NCBI GenBank assembly: GCA_014859785.1
Contig: JACUTP010000067.1
Location: forward strand, 1-8,689
DNA: 8,689 nt
Source: Candidatus Methanoperedentaceae archaeon
Lineage (GTDB): Archaea > Halobacteriota > Methanosarcinia > Methanosarcinales > Methanoperedenaceae
Direction of reading: 5' to 3'
The notes under the pieces were generated by a model, which saw only the letters and a list, made by a program, of their open reading frames with translations, had not been told where the DNA came from and did no database searches. Positions 1 through 5,443 of this stretch are shown in pieces; position 1 is the first letter of the stretch, and every line of letters starts with the position of its first letter. The translations under genes and the position numbers were made by a program.

Positions 1-3
1 TCA

Positions 4-1098
4 TCAGAGTTTCCACTGTGAGGGAACTTTAAAACACGACAACACGCAGCGCTTAACGCCCTTACCCTGCACCATTACCTTAAATGTCTCACCCATTCCC
101 ATCATAAGGGTTTTTACCTGAAGCATCTTTTTCATATATTTTCCAGGCTCACTATTTTGAATACCTGCAAGGTATTTTTCAATACCCATACCCAGAAGGA
201 AATGTGCCTGGTCTGTAAAACCGCATAGTTCCAGTCCGCTTTCCCTGCCCCATATATCTATTGCTGAGAAATTGACATGCGATGTTATATCCTGCTCCCC
301 TATGTGCAGGTAAGGATTATCATTCGCAGTATGCCTGTAATAACACATAAGCGTCCCGTTGTTCCTGTGCCCTGCGTACAATTCCGGGGCAGGGTAACCG
401 TAATCTATCGTAATGACATAACCCAGCTCCAGTGCCGAACCAGCATCATGAATCCATTTCAGGGTATCATGGTTAACCTCTGTCCTGTACCCTTCTGGCA
501 AAACCACATCCTGCCGTTTAAAATAATCCCTGAGCTCATATGATGCCGGCTTTAACACCTCGACAAAACCATTATCATAATCCACGAATACTTCCATGAG
601 TTCATCTTCCATGACAACACAATGGACAGGAAACGCATCCACAAGCTCATTTGAAAAAATAACCCCCTTTATACCTGAAAGTTCGTTTATGGATTCAAAC
701 CATTTTGCCTTTCCGCCAAGCCGTTTTTCCTGTTCTTCCCGCAACGCCGGGCTTTTTTCAACAATCCTGTAATCAAGGCAGCCGTACAGTTCATGGTTTG
801 TTTCAAGATAGCTGAGGACATCACCTGACAGTAAACCATGCCCTGCACCCATTTCCACGACAGTGAACTCCCCCTCCCCCAGAAGATGCCAGATTTCCTC
901 AACCTGTTTTCCTATCATTTCCCCGAATACGGAACTCACGTTTGAGCTTGTGTAAAAATCACCTTTTTTCCCAATCTTATCCTTTTTTGATGTGTAATAT
1001 CCCAGGACAGGGTAATACAGCGCCATATCCATGAAATCACGGAATGACAGCATACCTTTTTGCCGGATTTTATCTATGATTATTTCGGATAATGCCAT
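4..1098 (-). CDS. MidA/NDUFAF7-family class I SAM-dependent methyltransferase
   Basis: This 364-residue protein belongs to the MidA/NDUFAF7 (DUF185, COG1565) methyltransferase family. Seen: the N-terminal family signature GDFYTSSNVSSVFGE (46-60), SAM motif I as EMGAGHG (82-88), the acidic NELVDAFPV segment (150-158), IDYGYP (231-236), and the late signature GEQDITSHVNF (267-277). All are in family order and the length is usual. Known: the mitochondrial member NDUFAF7 methylates an arginine of the complex I subunit NDUFS2; archaeal substrates are not established. Inferred: a soluble protein-arginine methyltransferase; the NDUFS2 homologue FpoD would be one candidate substrate if this organism has an Fpo complex. 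The start is the ATG at 1098, just before the conserved N-terminal helix; no strong Shine-Dalgarno precedes it. It ends in tandem TGA stops (4-6 and 1-3). It lies 100 nt behind the FlaC/D/E-like gene and probably has its own promoter. Confidence 0.9.
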   Translation of the reverse strand: MALSEIIIDKIRQKGMLSFRDFMDMALYYPVLGYYTSKKDKIGKKGDFYTSSNVSSVFGEMIGKQVEEIWHLLGEGEFTVVEMGAGHGLLSGDVLSYLETNHELYGCLDYRIVEKSPALREEQEKRLGGKAKWFESINELSGIKGVIFSNELVDAFPVHCVVMEDELMEVFVDYDNGFVEVLKPASYELRDYFKRQDVVLPEGYRTEVNHDTLKWIHDAGSALELGYVITIDYGYPAPELYAGHRNNGTLMCYYRHTANDNPYLHIGEQDITSHVNFSAIDIWGRESGLELCGFTDQAHFLLGMGIEKYLAGIQNSEPGKYMKKMLQVKTLMMGMGETFKVMVQGKGVKRCVLSCFKVPSQWKL

Positions 1099-1177
1099 TG
1101 TCAGGATATTGCCCGGTTTGCTTAAACATCTTACGCAATTAATTTCATCCGGGCCACGGCAGGCCAGCCTTCAGTTT

Positions 1178-1187
1178 TTATATTAAA
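1178..1187 (-). promoter_or_regulatory. Candidate TATA box for the methyltransferase gene
   Basis: On the minus strand this reads TTTAATATAA, an archaeal TATA-like element in the 100-nt gap upstream of the methyltransferase gene. The expected transcription start, about 25 nt downstream, leaves a leader of roughly 50 nt. GC-rich sequence between it and the gene (around 1150-1170) shows imperfect self-complementarity but no clear terminator. This is a prediction from composition and position only. Confidence 0.4.
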
Positions 1188-1198
1188 TACGGTCCCAA

Positions 1199-2257
1199 TC
1201 ACAGGCGGGAAAAAGTGTAAATATCGTTATCCTTGACATTATTCCTGAGATCAAGTTTTGAAAATATATTCTTGTCAATTTTCTGTCCGGTTAACAGTCC
1301 TATATACATAAGGGATTTTACATGGTCGTCAGGGAGCAGTTTCCATGTCGGTTTCTCCACATAATAATCCAGCCCTTCCGTATAATCAACCATTTTCGAC
1401 CCGACTTCCTCATTTATCCATTCAATCTCGATATAATATTTAATAACCTCAATAATGTTATTCCGTCCGACTTTTTCCAGTAAGAAATTTATCCAGTTAA
1501 GTAAGACAATAGAAGATTCAGCACTATTATCAAGATGTGTTAACTTTATTCCATTCTTGACCTGACCTTCCGGCTTTTTAACCTGGTTATCAGGTGAAGT
1601 ATTGTTACCTTGCTGTGATTGCAGTTCAAGCATCGGGCTGATTTGTTCAAAAACCTTTCCTGAAACCTGTTCTACCAGGTTTTCTTCATTTAATGCAGCC
1701 GAGGTGGCTGTGGAATTCATCCTATCTTCAATTTCCCTGAATCTGTCATCAAATTCTTCTTTAAAGGAGGATAACATCCTGGGTGCATTTGCACTCAATG
1801 CAGCGATTTTTTTTTCGAGTTCCTCAACTTTCTCTGTGGTTCCGGGATTGTTCTCACCAACAAAGGGATTTATTGTACTGGAAACAACTTCATATAGCGA
1901 CATGAGTTCAAGCTGGGTTTCATCTATTTTTTCCAGCCTGTCTTTAATTTCTTCAATATTTTGCCTGATTGAGGAAAGACCCCCGTCCATTTTATTTAAT
2001 CTTATATCAAATTCTTTCACTGCTTCATCGTTCGCATCAATCTGAGCAGATTTTGAATTAATAATATCCTCTATTTTCTTAACCATATCCGTCTGGTTAT
2101 TATCGGGATTGGTCTCAGCTCCTGCATACACTGACCCGGGACTGCCCGCATCCTCTGCTGTTTTTAACTTTTCATTTTTTTTAATAAGCGCCTTTTCAGG
2201 AATGGTTGATTTCCCTGGTTTGCCATGAAAGTTCTTAAACATGCTTTTTAAATTCAA
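1199..2257 (-). CDS. FlaC-FlaD/E-like archaellum accessory protein (coiled-coil plus FlaD/E domain)
   Basis: The 352-residue protein combines two archaellum-associated regions. Residues 1-60 are a charged, low-complexity leader. Residues about 60-135 form a coiled coil ending in SLYEVVSSTINPFVGEN (120-136), the hallmark of FlaC. Another coiled coil covers about 140-210. Residues about 238-325 match the FlaD/E domain: NWINFLLEKVG (254-264), YYIEIEWINEEV (274-285) and DDHVKSLMYIGLL (310-322). Known: FlaC/D/E (ArlC/D/E) form a cytoplasmic structure around the archaellum motor and couple it to the chemotaxis adaptor CheF. No other archaellum gene (arlB, G, F, H, I, J) is visible here, so this copy is an orphan. 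It is divergent from a KaiC-like ATPase, and the archaellum partner FlaH is itself KaiC-related. The TTG at 2257 is chosen because AGTGAT lies 4 nt upstream; the in-frame ATG at 2242 would be 19 nt from it. Confidence 0.82.
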   Translation of the reverse strand: MNLKSMFKNFHGKPGKSTIPEKALIKKNEKLKTAEDAGSPGSVYAGAETNPDNNQTDMVKKIEDIINSKSAQIDANDEAVKEFDIRLNKMDGGLSSIRQNIEEIKDRLEKIDETQLELMSLYEVVSSTINPFVGENNPGTTEKVEELEKKIAALSANAPRMLSSFKEEFDDRFREIEDRMNSTATSAALNEENLVEQVSGKVFEQISPMLELQSQQGNNTSPDNQVKKPEGQVKNGIKLTHLDNSAESSIVLLNWINFLLEKVGRNNIIEVIKYYIEIEWINEEVGSKMVDYTEGLDYYVEKPTWKLLPDDHVKSLMYIGLLTGQKIDKNIFSKLDLRNNVKDNDIYTFSRL

Positions 2258-2261
2258 TTAT

Positions 2262-2267
2262 ATCACT
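2262..2267 (-). promoter_or_regulatory. Ribosome binding site supporting a TTG start
   Basis: The minus strand reads AGTGAT, complementary to the AUCAC part of the archaeal 16S rRNA 3' end, 4 nt before TTG at 2257. The first in-frame ATG is at 2242, too far for this site, so the TTG start is favoured. Confidence 0.5.
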
Positions 2268-2280
2268 TAATCTCAATTTC

Positions 2281-2317
2281 AGGTTTATAATTGTTGAAGT
2301 TACCTGTTATTAAACCT
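2281..2317. repeat. Imperfect inverted repeat between divergent genes, possible operator
   Basis: The left arm AGGTTTATAA (2281-2290) and the right arm TTATTAAACCT (2307-2317) are reverse complements apart from one extra base. The 16-nt centre contains a further AGTTACCT. The left arm overlaps the candidate minus-strand TATA box of the FlaC/D/E-like gene (2283-2292, read as AATTATAAAC), so a protein bound here would block that promoter. Function is inferred from position only. Confidence 0.35.
2283..2292 (-). promoter_or_regulatory. Candidate TATA box for the FlaC/D/E-like gene
   Basis: The minus strand reads AATTATAAAC about 26-35 nt upstream of the TTG at 2257, which predicts a transcription start near 2260 and an almost leaderless message. 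The element sits inside the left part of the inverted repeat 2281-2317. Confidence 0.35.
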
Positions 2318-2319
2318 GA

Positions 2320-2350
2320 TTCACAAAACATTCACAACTCTGTTTATGTT
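2320..2350 (+). promoter_or_regulatory. Promoter with tandem TTCACA boxes and TATA box (copy 1 of 3)
   Basis: TTCACA occurs at 2320-2325 and again at 2331-2336, 11 bp apart, followed by the TATA-like TTTATGTT at 2343-2350, which starts 12 bp after the second box begins. The same arrangement with identical spacing is found at 3605-3635 and 5368-5398. The second box ends 6 bp before the TATA element, so a bound factor would touch the TFB recognition element. The promoter serves the KaiC-like gene at 2385, whose Shine-Dalgarno GTGAT is at 2375-2379. Confidence 0.6.
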
Positions 2351-2384
2351 ATGTACATCAATTCTACCTGTAATGTGATACATT

Positions 2385-3137
2385 ATGAGAATAAAAACAG
2401 GAATTGAAGGATTTGACGGACTTGTGGAAGGCGGTTTGATTAAGGGAAGGCAGTACCTTTTAAGCGGATCGCCGGGCAGTGGAAAAACAACATTTGGCGT
2501 GCAGTTCCTTTCAACAGGCGCACTTTTTGACGAACCTGGAGCATACATTGCGCTGTCAGAAAGTATCGAAACGATTGTAGAAGATATGTCGCGTTATAAT
2601 TTCAAGGTACGGGAACTGATAGATAAAAAGAAATTATTTTTCCTGGACATAGGTCCTAACAAGAACTACGGGGAATATAATGATATATGGACAGTCATAA
2701 CGCCTGAACATGAGCAGCGTGCCACAGAATCACCCGAAGCCGCGGCTCCTTCCCCGGAATCGGTATTCAAGAGTGTTGAAACCCTGGTAAAACATACGGG
2801 TGTTAAGAGGTTGGTAATCGATTCGCTCTCTGCCATCAGGTTTACCGCACATAATCCTGCGCAGGAAGAAAGGTCTATCAGCAAGTTCATCCGCAACCTT
2901 AAAACTCTTGAGTGCACCACCATCCTCCTTTCCGAGCTTACCAAGCCGGATTCCTATACGATAGAGCAGTTTGCCTCACATGGAGTCATATTCCTCCATA
3001 ATTTCATGGACAATAATGACCGTATGACAAGGGCATTACAAATAATCAAAATGCGCGGTACAAAACATGATTGTGATATGCGCACTCTTGAATTCACACC
3101 CAGAGGCATCAGGGTGGGAAACCCTGTAAGGGCATGA
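2385..3137 (+). CDS. KaiC-like RecA-fold ATPase, single domain, intact Walker motifs
   Basis: This is a 250-residue single-domain member of the KaiC/RAD55-like ATPase group. Seen: the domain opening TGIEGFDGLVEGGL (5-18), Walker A GSPGSGKT (28-35, Lys34), a glutamate (Glu59) in the SES position where KaiC has its catalytic Glu pair, Walker B RLVIDS (142-147, Asp146), and the C-terminal KMRGTKHD (222-229) seen in this family. Residues about 107-125 are a Pro/Glu/Ala-rich insertion between the core strands. Known: such proteins bind and hydrolyse ATP and often act in signalling or as regulatory oligomers. The exact role of single-domain archaeal forms is mostly unknown. The ATG at 2385 starts right at the domain and is preceded 5 nt by GTGAT. 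Its stop overlaps an ATG (ATGA, 3134-3137), which suggests coupling to the next frame. It is not a clock KaiC, since only one domain is present. Confidence 0.88.
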   Translation: MRIKTGIEGFDGLVEGGLIKGRQYLLSGSPGSGKTTFGVQFLSTGALFDEPGAYIALSESIETIVEDMSRYNFKVRELIDKKKLFFLDIGPNKNYGEYNDIWTVITPEHEQRATESPEAAAPSPESVFKSVETLVKHTGVKRLVIDSLSAIRFTAHNPAQEERSISKFIRNLKTLECTTILLSELTKPDSYTIEQFASHGVIFLHNFMDNNDRMTRALQIIKMRGTKHDCDMRTLEFTPRGIRVGNPVRA

Positions 3138-3156
3138 GTTTCAGGGGGCAGGAATC

Positions 3157-3594
3157 ATTACCGAAAACAAACAAGCTGAAAAGCACACTGAACTGGTAGA
3201 TAAGATATACCGGTTAGGGTATGAGGTAGGGTATAATAATCATTCCGAGATCGGCTGGGTACTGAGGGAAAAGTCAATTATTTTAAAAGAAGCTTCGGAA
3301 CTATTGATTGAATCTCCTGAAGATTACTATAACGAAGGTAAGGCAGAAGGAAAGTTAAACCGTGAAAAAGGATTCGGCGGGACAGGAAAAACCGTGATTG
3401 AGACCAAATCGCCGGTAGAGGTTACTGGTCCTGGAAAGATAGATAATCCTGGATATGGTAATATAAGAGCTGATAGAATAGCGCTTCTTCTTCCCCATAA
3501 TAAACTCAATGAACTTCCGAAGATGGTTAATAAAATCCGTGTAACCGGGATTCCGCAACTCCTTAAGGGAATCAAGCATTTGCGCAGGAAATAA
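3157..3594 (+). CDS. Uncharacterised basic protein, start codon non-canonical or frameshifted
   Basis: I do not recognise this family. The reading frame is open from 3130 to the TAA at 3592-3594. Upstream of 3304 it has no ATG, GTG or TTG, yet the extra 49 codons read as good protein, with helical segments such as ELVDKIYRLGYEVGY (12-26) and IGWVLREKSIILKEASELL (32-50). An ATT start at 3157 behind GGGGGCAGGA gives 145 residues. A conventional annotation would use TTG at 3304 and give 96. A third option is that translation begins at the ATG at 3134 overlapping the KaiC-like stop and shifts by -1 in the G run 3144-3148, which would join the two frames seamlessly. The C-terminus is basic (KHLRRK). 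The middle is Gly-rich with YYNEGKAEGKLNRE (57-70). It sits 19 nt after the KaiC-like gene, so co-transcription and a shared function are likely. Confidence 0.65.
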   Translation: MTENKQAEKHTELVDKIYRLGYEVGYNNHSEIGWVLREKSIILKEASELLIESPEDYYNEGKAEGKLNREKGFGGTGKTVIETKSPVEVTGPGKIDNPGYGNIRADRIALLLPHNKLNELPKMVNKIRVTGIPQLLKGIKHLRRK

Positions 3595-3604
3595 TTATAA
3601 AGAT

Positions 3605-3635
3605 TTCACACTTTATTCACAAGTTGTTTTATTTA
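3605..3635 (+). promoter_or_regulatory. Promoter with tandem TTCACA boxes and TATA box (copy 2 of 3)
   Basis: TTCACA at 3605-3610 and at 3616-3621 are 11 bp apart. The TATA element TTTATTTA (3628-3635) starts 12 bp after the second box begins. The spacing is identical to the elements at 2320 and 5368. It serves the membrane-protein/zinc-ribbon operon starting at 3686, leaving a leader of about 30 nt. Confidence 0.62.
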
Positions 3636-3670
3636 TTACCCATGACTATGAAAATACAATTTAAAACCTG

Positions 3671-3682
3671 ATCACCGGTGAT
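3671..3682 (+). promoter_or_regulatory. Shine-Dalgarno inside a perfect 12-bp palindrome
   Basis: ATCACCGGTGAT is a perfect palindrome whose right half, GGTGAT, is the ribosome binding site 3 nt before the ATG at 3686, and whose left half has the same sequence as the anti-Shine-Dalgarno. An intramolecular hairpin would be short (4 bp with a CCGG loop), so strong occlusion is unlikely. It fixes the start of the 152-residue protein. Confidence 0.55.
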
Positions 3683-3685
3683 ATT

Positions 3686-4144
3686 ATGTCCGCAGCAATT
3701 AGATTGATAGCATTCACAGGCGCATTCCTGTTATTGTTACCTTCATCAAACGCAAATCCTTCAAAAGATATGGCAGAAATTAATGTTTTGATAGTGCCAT
3801 TTATCTCCCATATCCTGGGTATAATCGGTTCCGTTTACCTGGCAACCCAATTATATACGATGGCTGAAAGGGCTTCAAGAACCTGGAAATACCTGGGCCT
3901 GTCAATAGTATTGTTTTCCTTATGGAATATAATTATGGCTTTAAACATTATGTTCAGGGTACTTTATAATGAAAGTGTTACCTTTTTGAATACTTCCTAT
4001 AATACTATTTACTTTATCAAAGTAATTGACCCTGTCCTGGTAGCTGTCACATTCTTTGTATTTTTTTACGGAATGCGAAAAGTTGCTGATGAGATGCATC
4101 GTAAACCCTGGGCAGTATTCAGTAAGGAGGATTCTAATGAGTGA
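3686..4144 (+). CDS. Small multi-pass membrane protein, first gene of a three-gene operon
   Basis: The 152-residue protein has an N-terminal hydrophobic segment (about 4-20, possibly a signal peptide ending near SNA at 21-23) and three further membrane segments at about 34-57, 69-90 and 113-130, then a charged tail (131-152). I do not recognise a named family. The stretch TWKYLGLSIVLFSLWNIIM (66-84) resembles MWKYF plus a hydrophobic segment in the next gene's product, and both continue into an NxxY/ETFQPIYD-like linker and a last helix, which suggests an ancient duplication. The ATG is set by GGTGAT 3 nt upstream. Its last 8 nt overlap the next gene. The operon shares a promoter architecture with the KaiC-like and first RHH genes, so a role in the same response is inferred. 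Confidence 0.75.
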   Translation: MSAAIRLIAFTGAFLLLLPSSNANPSKDMAEINVLIVPFISHILGIIGSVYLATQLYTMAERASRTWKYLGLSIVLFSLWNIIMALNIMFRVLYNESVTFLNTSYNTIYFIKVIDPVLVAVTFFVFFYGMRKVADEMHRKPWAVFSKEDSNE

Positions 4145-4457
4145 AGAGTTCTTTGTAATCCTGAATACATTTTCTTCTATAGTGGTAATAATTTGCAGCG
4201 TTTTATCTTTAAAGTTCGTTGAAAATATCGCCCGGGAGTTCAAGGGGTTAAAACCAGTGGATACCATGTGGAAATATTTCATGATTCTGATTAACCTGTT
4301 CATATTACTTGGAGTTTTAAGGGCAGTATTGTCCGTAGGGTCAGTTAATTATGAAACATTCCAGCCGATTTATGATGCATTATTATCAATAATTTTGATA
4401 TTTTATTTTATGTTCACAATACTATTATCATCATCAATAGGGGAGATAATCGAGTAA
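4137..4457 (+). CDS. Small three-helix membrane protein, probable paralogue of the preceding one
   Basis: The 106-residue protein begins at the ATG at 4137, chosen because a full AAGGAGG (4124-4130) lies 6 nt upstream. A longer in-frame start at 4056 would run deep into the previous gene and has no such site. Membrane segments fall at about 6-26, 46-67 and 78-98, with a charged cytoplasmic-type loop between the first two (AREFKGLKPVD, 32-42). The pattern 'charged loop, W-K-Y, hydrophobic helix, short polar linker, last helix' repeats that of the upstream protein. The family is not recognised. The gene overlaps the previous one by 8 nt and is followed after 1 nt by the zinc-ribbon gene, so the three are translationally coupled. 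Two small membrane proteins made together suggest a hetero-oligomer (inference). Confidence 0.75.
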   Translation: MSEEFFVILNTFSSIVVIICSVLSLKFVENIAREFKGLKPVDTMWKYFMILINLFILLGVLRAVLSVGSVNYETFQPIYDALLSIILIFYFMFTILLSSSIGEIIE

Positions 4458-4458
4458 T

Positions 4459-5031
4459 ATGGGTAAAGTATTATCTGAAGAAGAACGCAGGCATTTGCTT
4501 GAAAAGCTTGACAGTAAGATAGTTGCCACCCGTTTCATGACACTGAAGTACATTTCCTCGACTATAAACCTTGAAAAGGTAGACTTTGCCAGGATGGATC
4601 TGGAAATTCCGGAATTCACCAAGAGCCTGATAAGAATTATCGAGCATCTTGCAATGAAAGATAAGGAGGAAATGGTTAAGAATGAGGCGAGCATATGCCT
4701 TGAGAACCTTAAGAAGAAGATTGATCCTACATTGATGCGCGATGTGCCCATATGCGTTTCATGTGGTGAGAGACTGGTTGTATCTTACAGGTTTTGCACC
4801 AGATGCGGAGCGAATACCAGTGGTCAAAAATGGCTCGGTACTTACAAGACTTGTGAAAAATGCCAGTCCCCAATTGATTCGAAATGGAATAATTGTTCAA
4901 ACTGTGGTAACCAGCTCATACAGAAAACGGAAGGTCCGAAAGTTTGTCAGTTCTGCAAGAATAAAATCGACCCCAAATGGATAATGTGTCCTTTTTGTGG
5001 TTCTAAACTCAAACTTATTGCAGGGAATTAA
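4459..5031 (+). CDS. Triple zinc-ribbon protein with helical N-terminal domain
   Basis: The 190-residue protein has two parts. Residues 1-93 are charged and helical, with HEAT/ARM-like helices (for example 10-34 and 70-88). Residues 97-185 hold three consecutive zinc ribbons, each with exact CX2C-X10-CX2C spacing: Cys99/102/113/116, Cys132/135/146/149 and Cys163/166/177/180. The ribbons resemble each other, with PIDSKW and KIDPKW between the knuckles of the second and third. Such DZANK-like ribbons usually mediate protein or nucleic-acid contacts. No catalytic residues are seen. The ATG follows the previous stop by 1 nt and probably relies on coupling; GGGGAG at 4440-4445 is rather far. Inferred role: a soluble adaptor working with the two membrane proteins of its operon. 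Confidence 0.82.
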   Translation: MGKVLSEEERRHLLEKLDSKIVATRFMTLKYISSTINLEKVDFARMDLEIPEFTKSLIRIIEHLAMKDKEEMVKNEASICLENLKKKIDPTLMRDVPICVSCGERLVVSYRFCTRCGANTSGQKWLGTYKTCEKCQSPIDSKWNNCSNCGNQLIQKTEGPKVCQFCKNKIDPKWIMCPFCGSKLKLIAGN

Positions 5032-5074
5032 ATTAATATCATGGATATGGAATGAGACACTCTTTTAATTGTAA

Positions 5075-5263
5075 TTAGATGCATTTTCTGTATTGTTTTG
5101 ATTTCAAGGAAAGGACAAAACCACATAGTATTAATCCTTCAAATGCAATCACAATAAGCATGTATGATAATGAAGATTTATAGAAATATATTGCAAGGCA
5201 GGTTCCTACTATCATAGCAACAGGAAGCAGGAAACTGAGAAAATTTACATCTTTTGAAACCAT
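5075..5263 (-). CDS. Small two-helix membrane protein
   Basis: The 62-residue protein has two clear hydrophobic helices (about 7-28 and 33-54), a short N-terminus and a basic C-terminal tail (KSKQYRK, 54-60). No family is recognised. The ATG at 5263 has only a poor ribosome binding site, but a TATA-like element at 5290-5297 would give an almost leaderless transcript, which is common in archaea. It converges on the zinc-ribbon gene (44 nt between stops) and diverges from the first RHH gene. Hydrophobic-helix content and promoter placement favour a real gene, but its small size leaves doubt. Confidence 0.5.
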   Translation of the reverse strand: MVSKDVNFLSFLLPVAMIVGTCLAIYFYKSSLSYMLIVIAFEGLILCGFVLSLKSKQYRKCI

Positions 5264-5289
5264 GATCCCTGTAAGATTTGTTTCTCAAT

Positions 5290-5297
5290 GATAAAAC
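5290..5297 (-). promoter_or_regulatory. Candidate TATA box for the two-helix membrane protein
   Basis: The minus strand reads GTTTTATC, with a predicted start near 5268, 5 nt before the ATG. A single TTCACA (minus strand, 5304-5309) lies 14 bp upstream of its TTTAT. This resembles half of the tandem-box promoters but without the second box or the exact spacing. Confidence 0.35.
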
Positions 5298-5367
5298 CCC
5301 GTGTGTGAAAACGAGTGGTAATGAATAATATCTTACTCTGGTGAAAAACACATTACTGTCCTGTTCA

Positions 5368-5398
5368 CTCACATGTTTCTCACACCTTTGTTTATATT
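5368..5398 (+). promoter_or_regulatory. Promoter with tandem CTCACA boxes and TATA box (copy 3 of 3)
   Basis: CTCACA at 5368-5373 and at 5379-5384 are 11 bp apart. The TATA element TTTATATT (5391-5398) starts 12 bp after the second box begins. Spacing matches 2320-2350 and 3605-3635 exactly. It serves the first RHH gene at 5444. Nearby, GTGTGAAAAC (5303-5312) and GTTTCTCACAC (5375-5385) form an imperfect inverted repeat overlapping the second box. Confidence 0.62.
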
Positions 5399-5443
5399 CA
5401 GGTGAATTCGTATTTAGATTAATAACATTAAGAGGATTGTTGT

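Noticed and set aside
1602..2045. Plus-strand open frame of 147 codons opposite the FlaC/D/E-like gene.
   Set aside because: It is serine-rich in the way expected from reading the antisense of Glu/Leu-rich coiled-coil codons; no ribosome site or promoter.
3370..3393. P-loop-like GFGGTGKT in the 145-residue protein.
   Set aside because: It fits GxxxxGK[ST] by letter, but no hydrophobic strand precedes it and no Walker B or NTPase fold follows in such a short protein.
4056..4136. Longer N-terminus for the 106-residue membrane protein starting at 4056.
   Set aside because: It lies wholly inside the preceding gene in another frame and lacks a ribosome site, whereas ATG 4137 has a full AAGGAGG at good distance.
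3941..4303. Minus-strand open frame of 120 codons across the two membrane-protein genes.
   Set aside because: It spans the junction of two well-supported plus-strand genes with good ribosome sites and has no promoter of its own.
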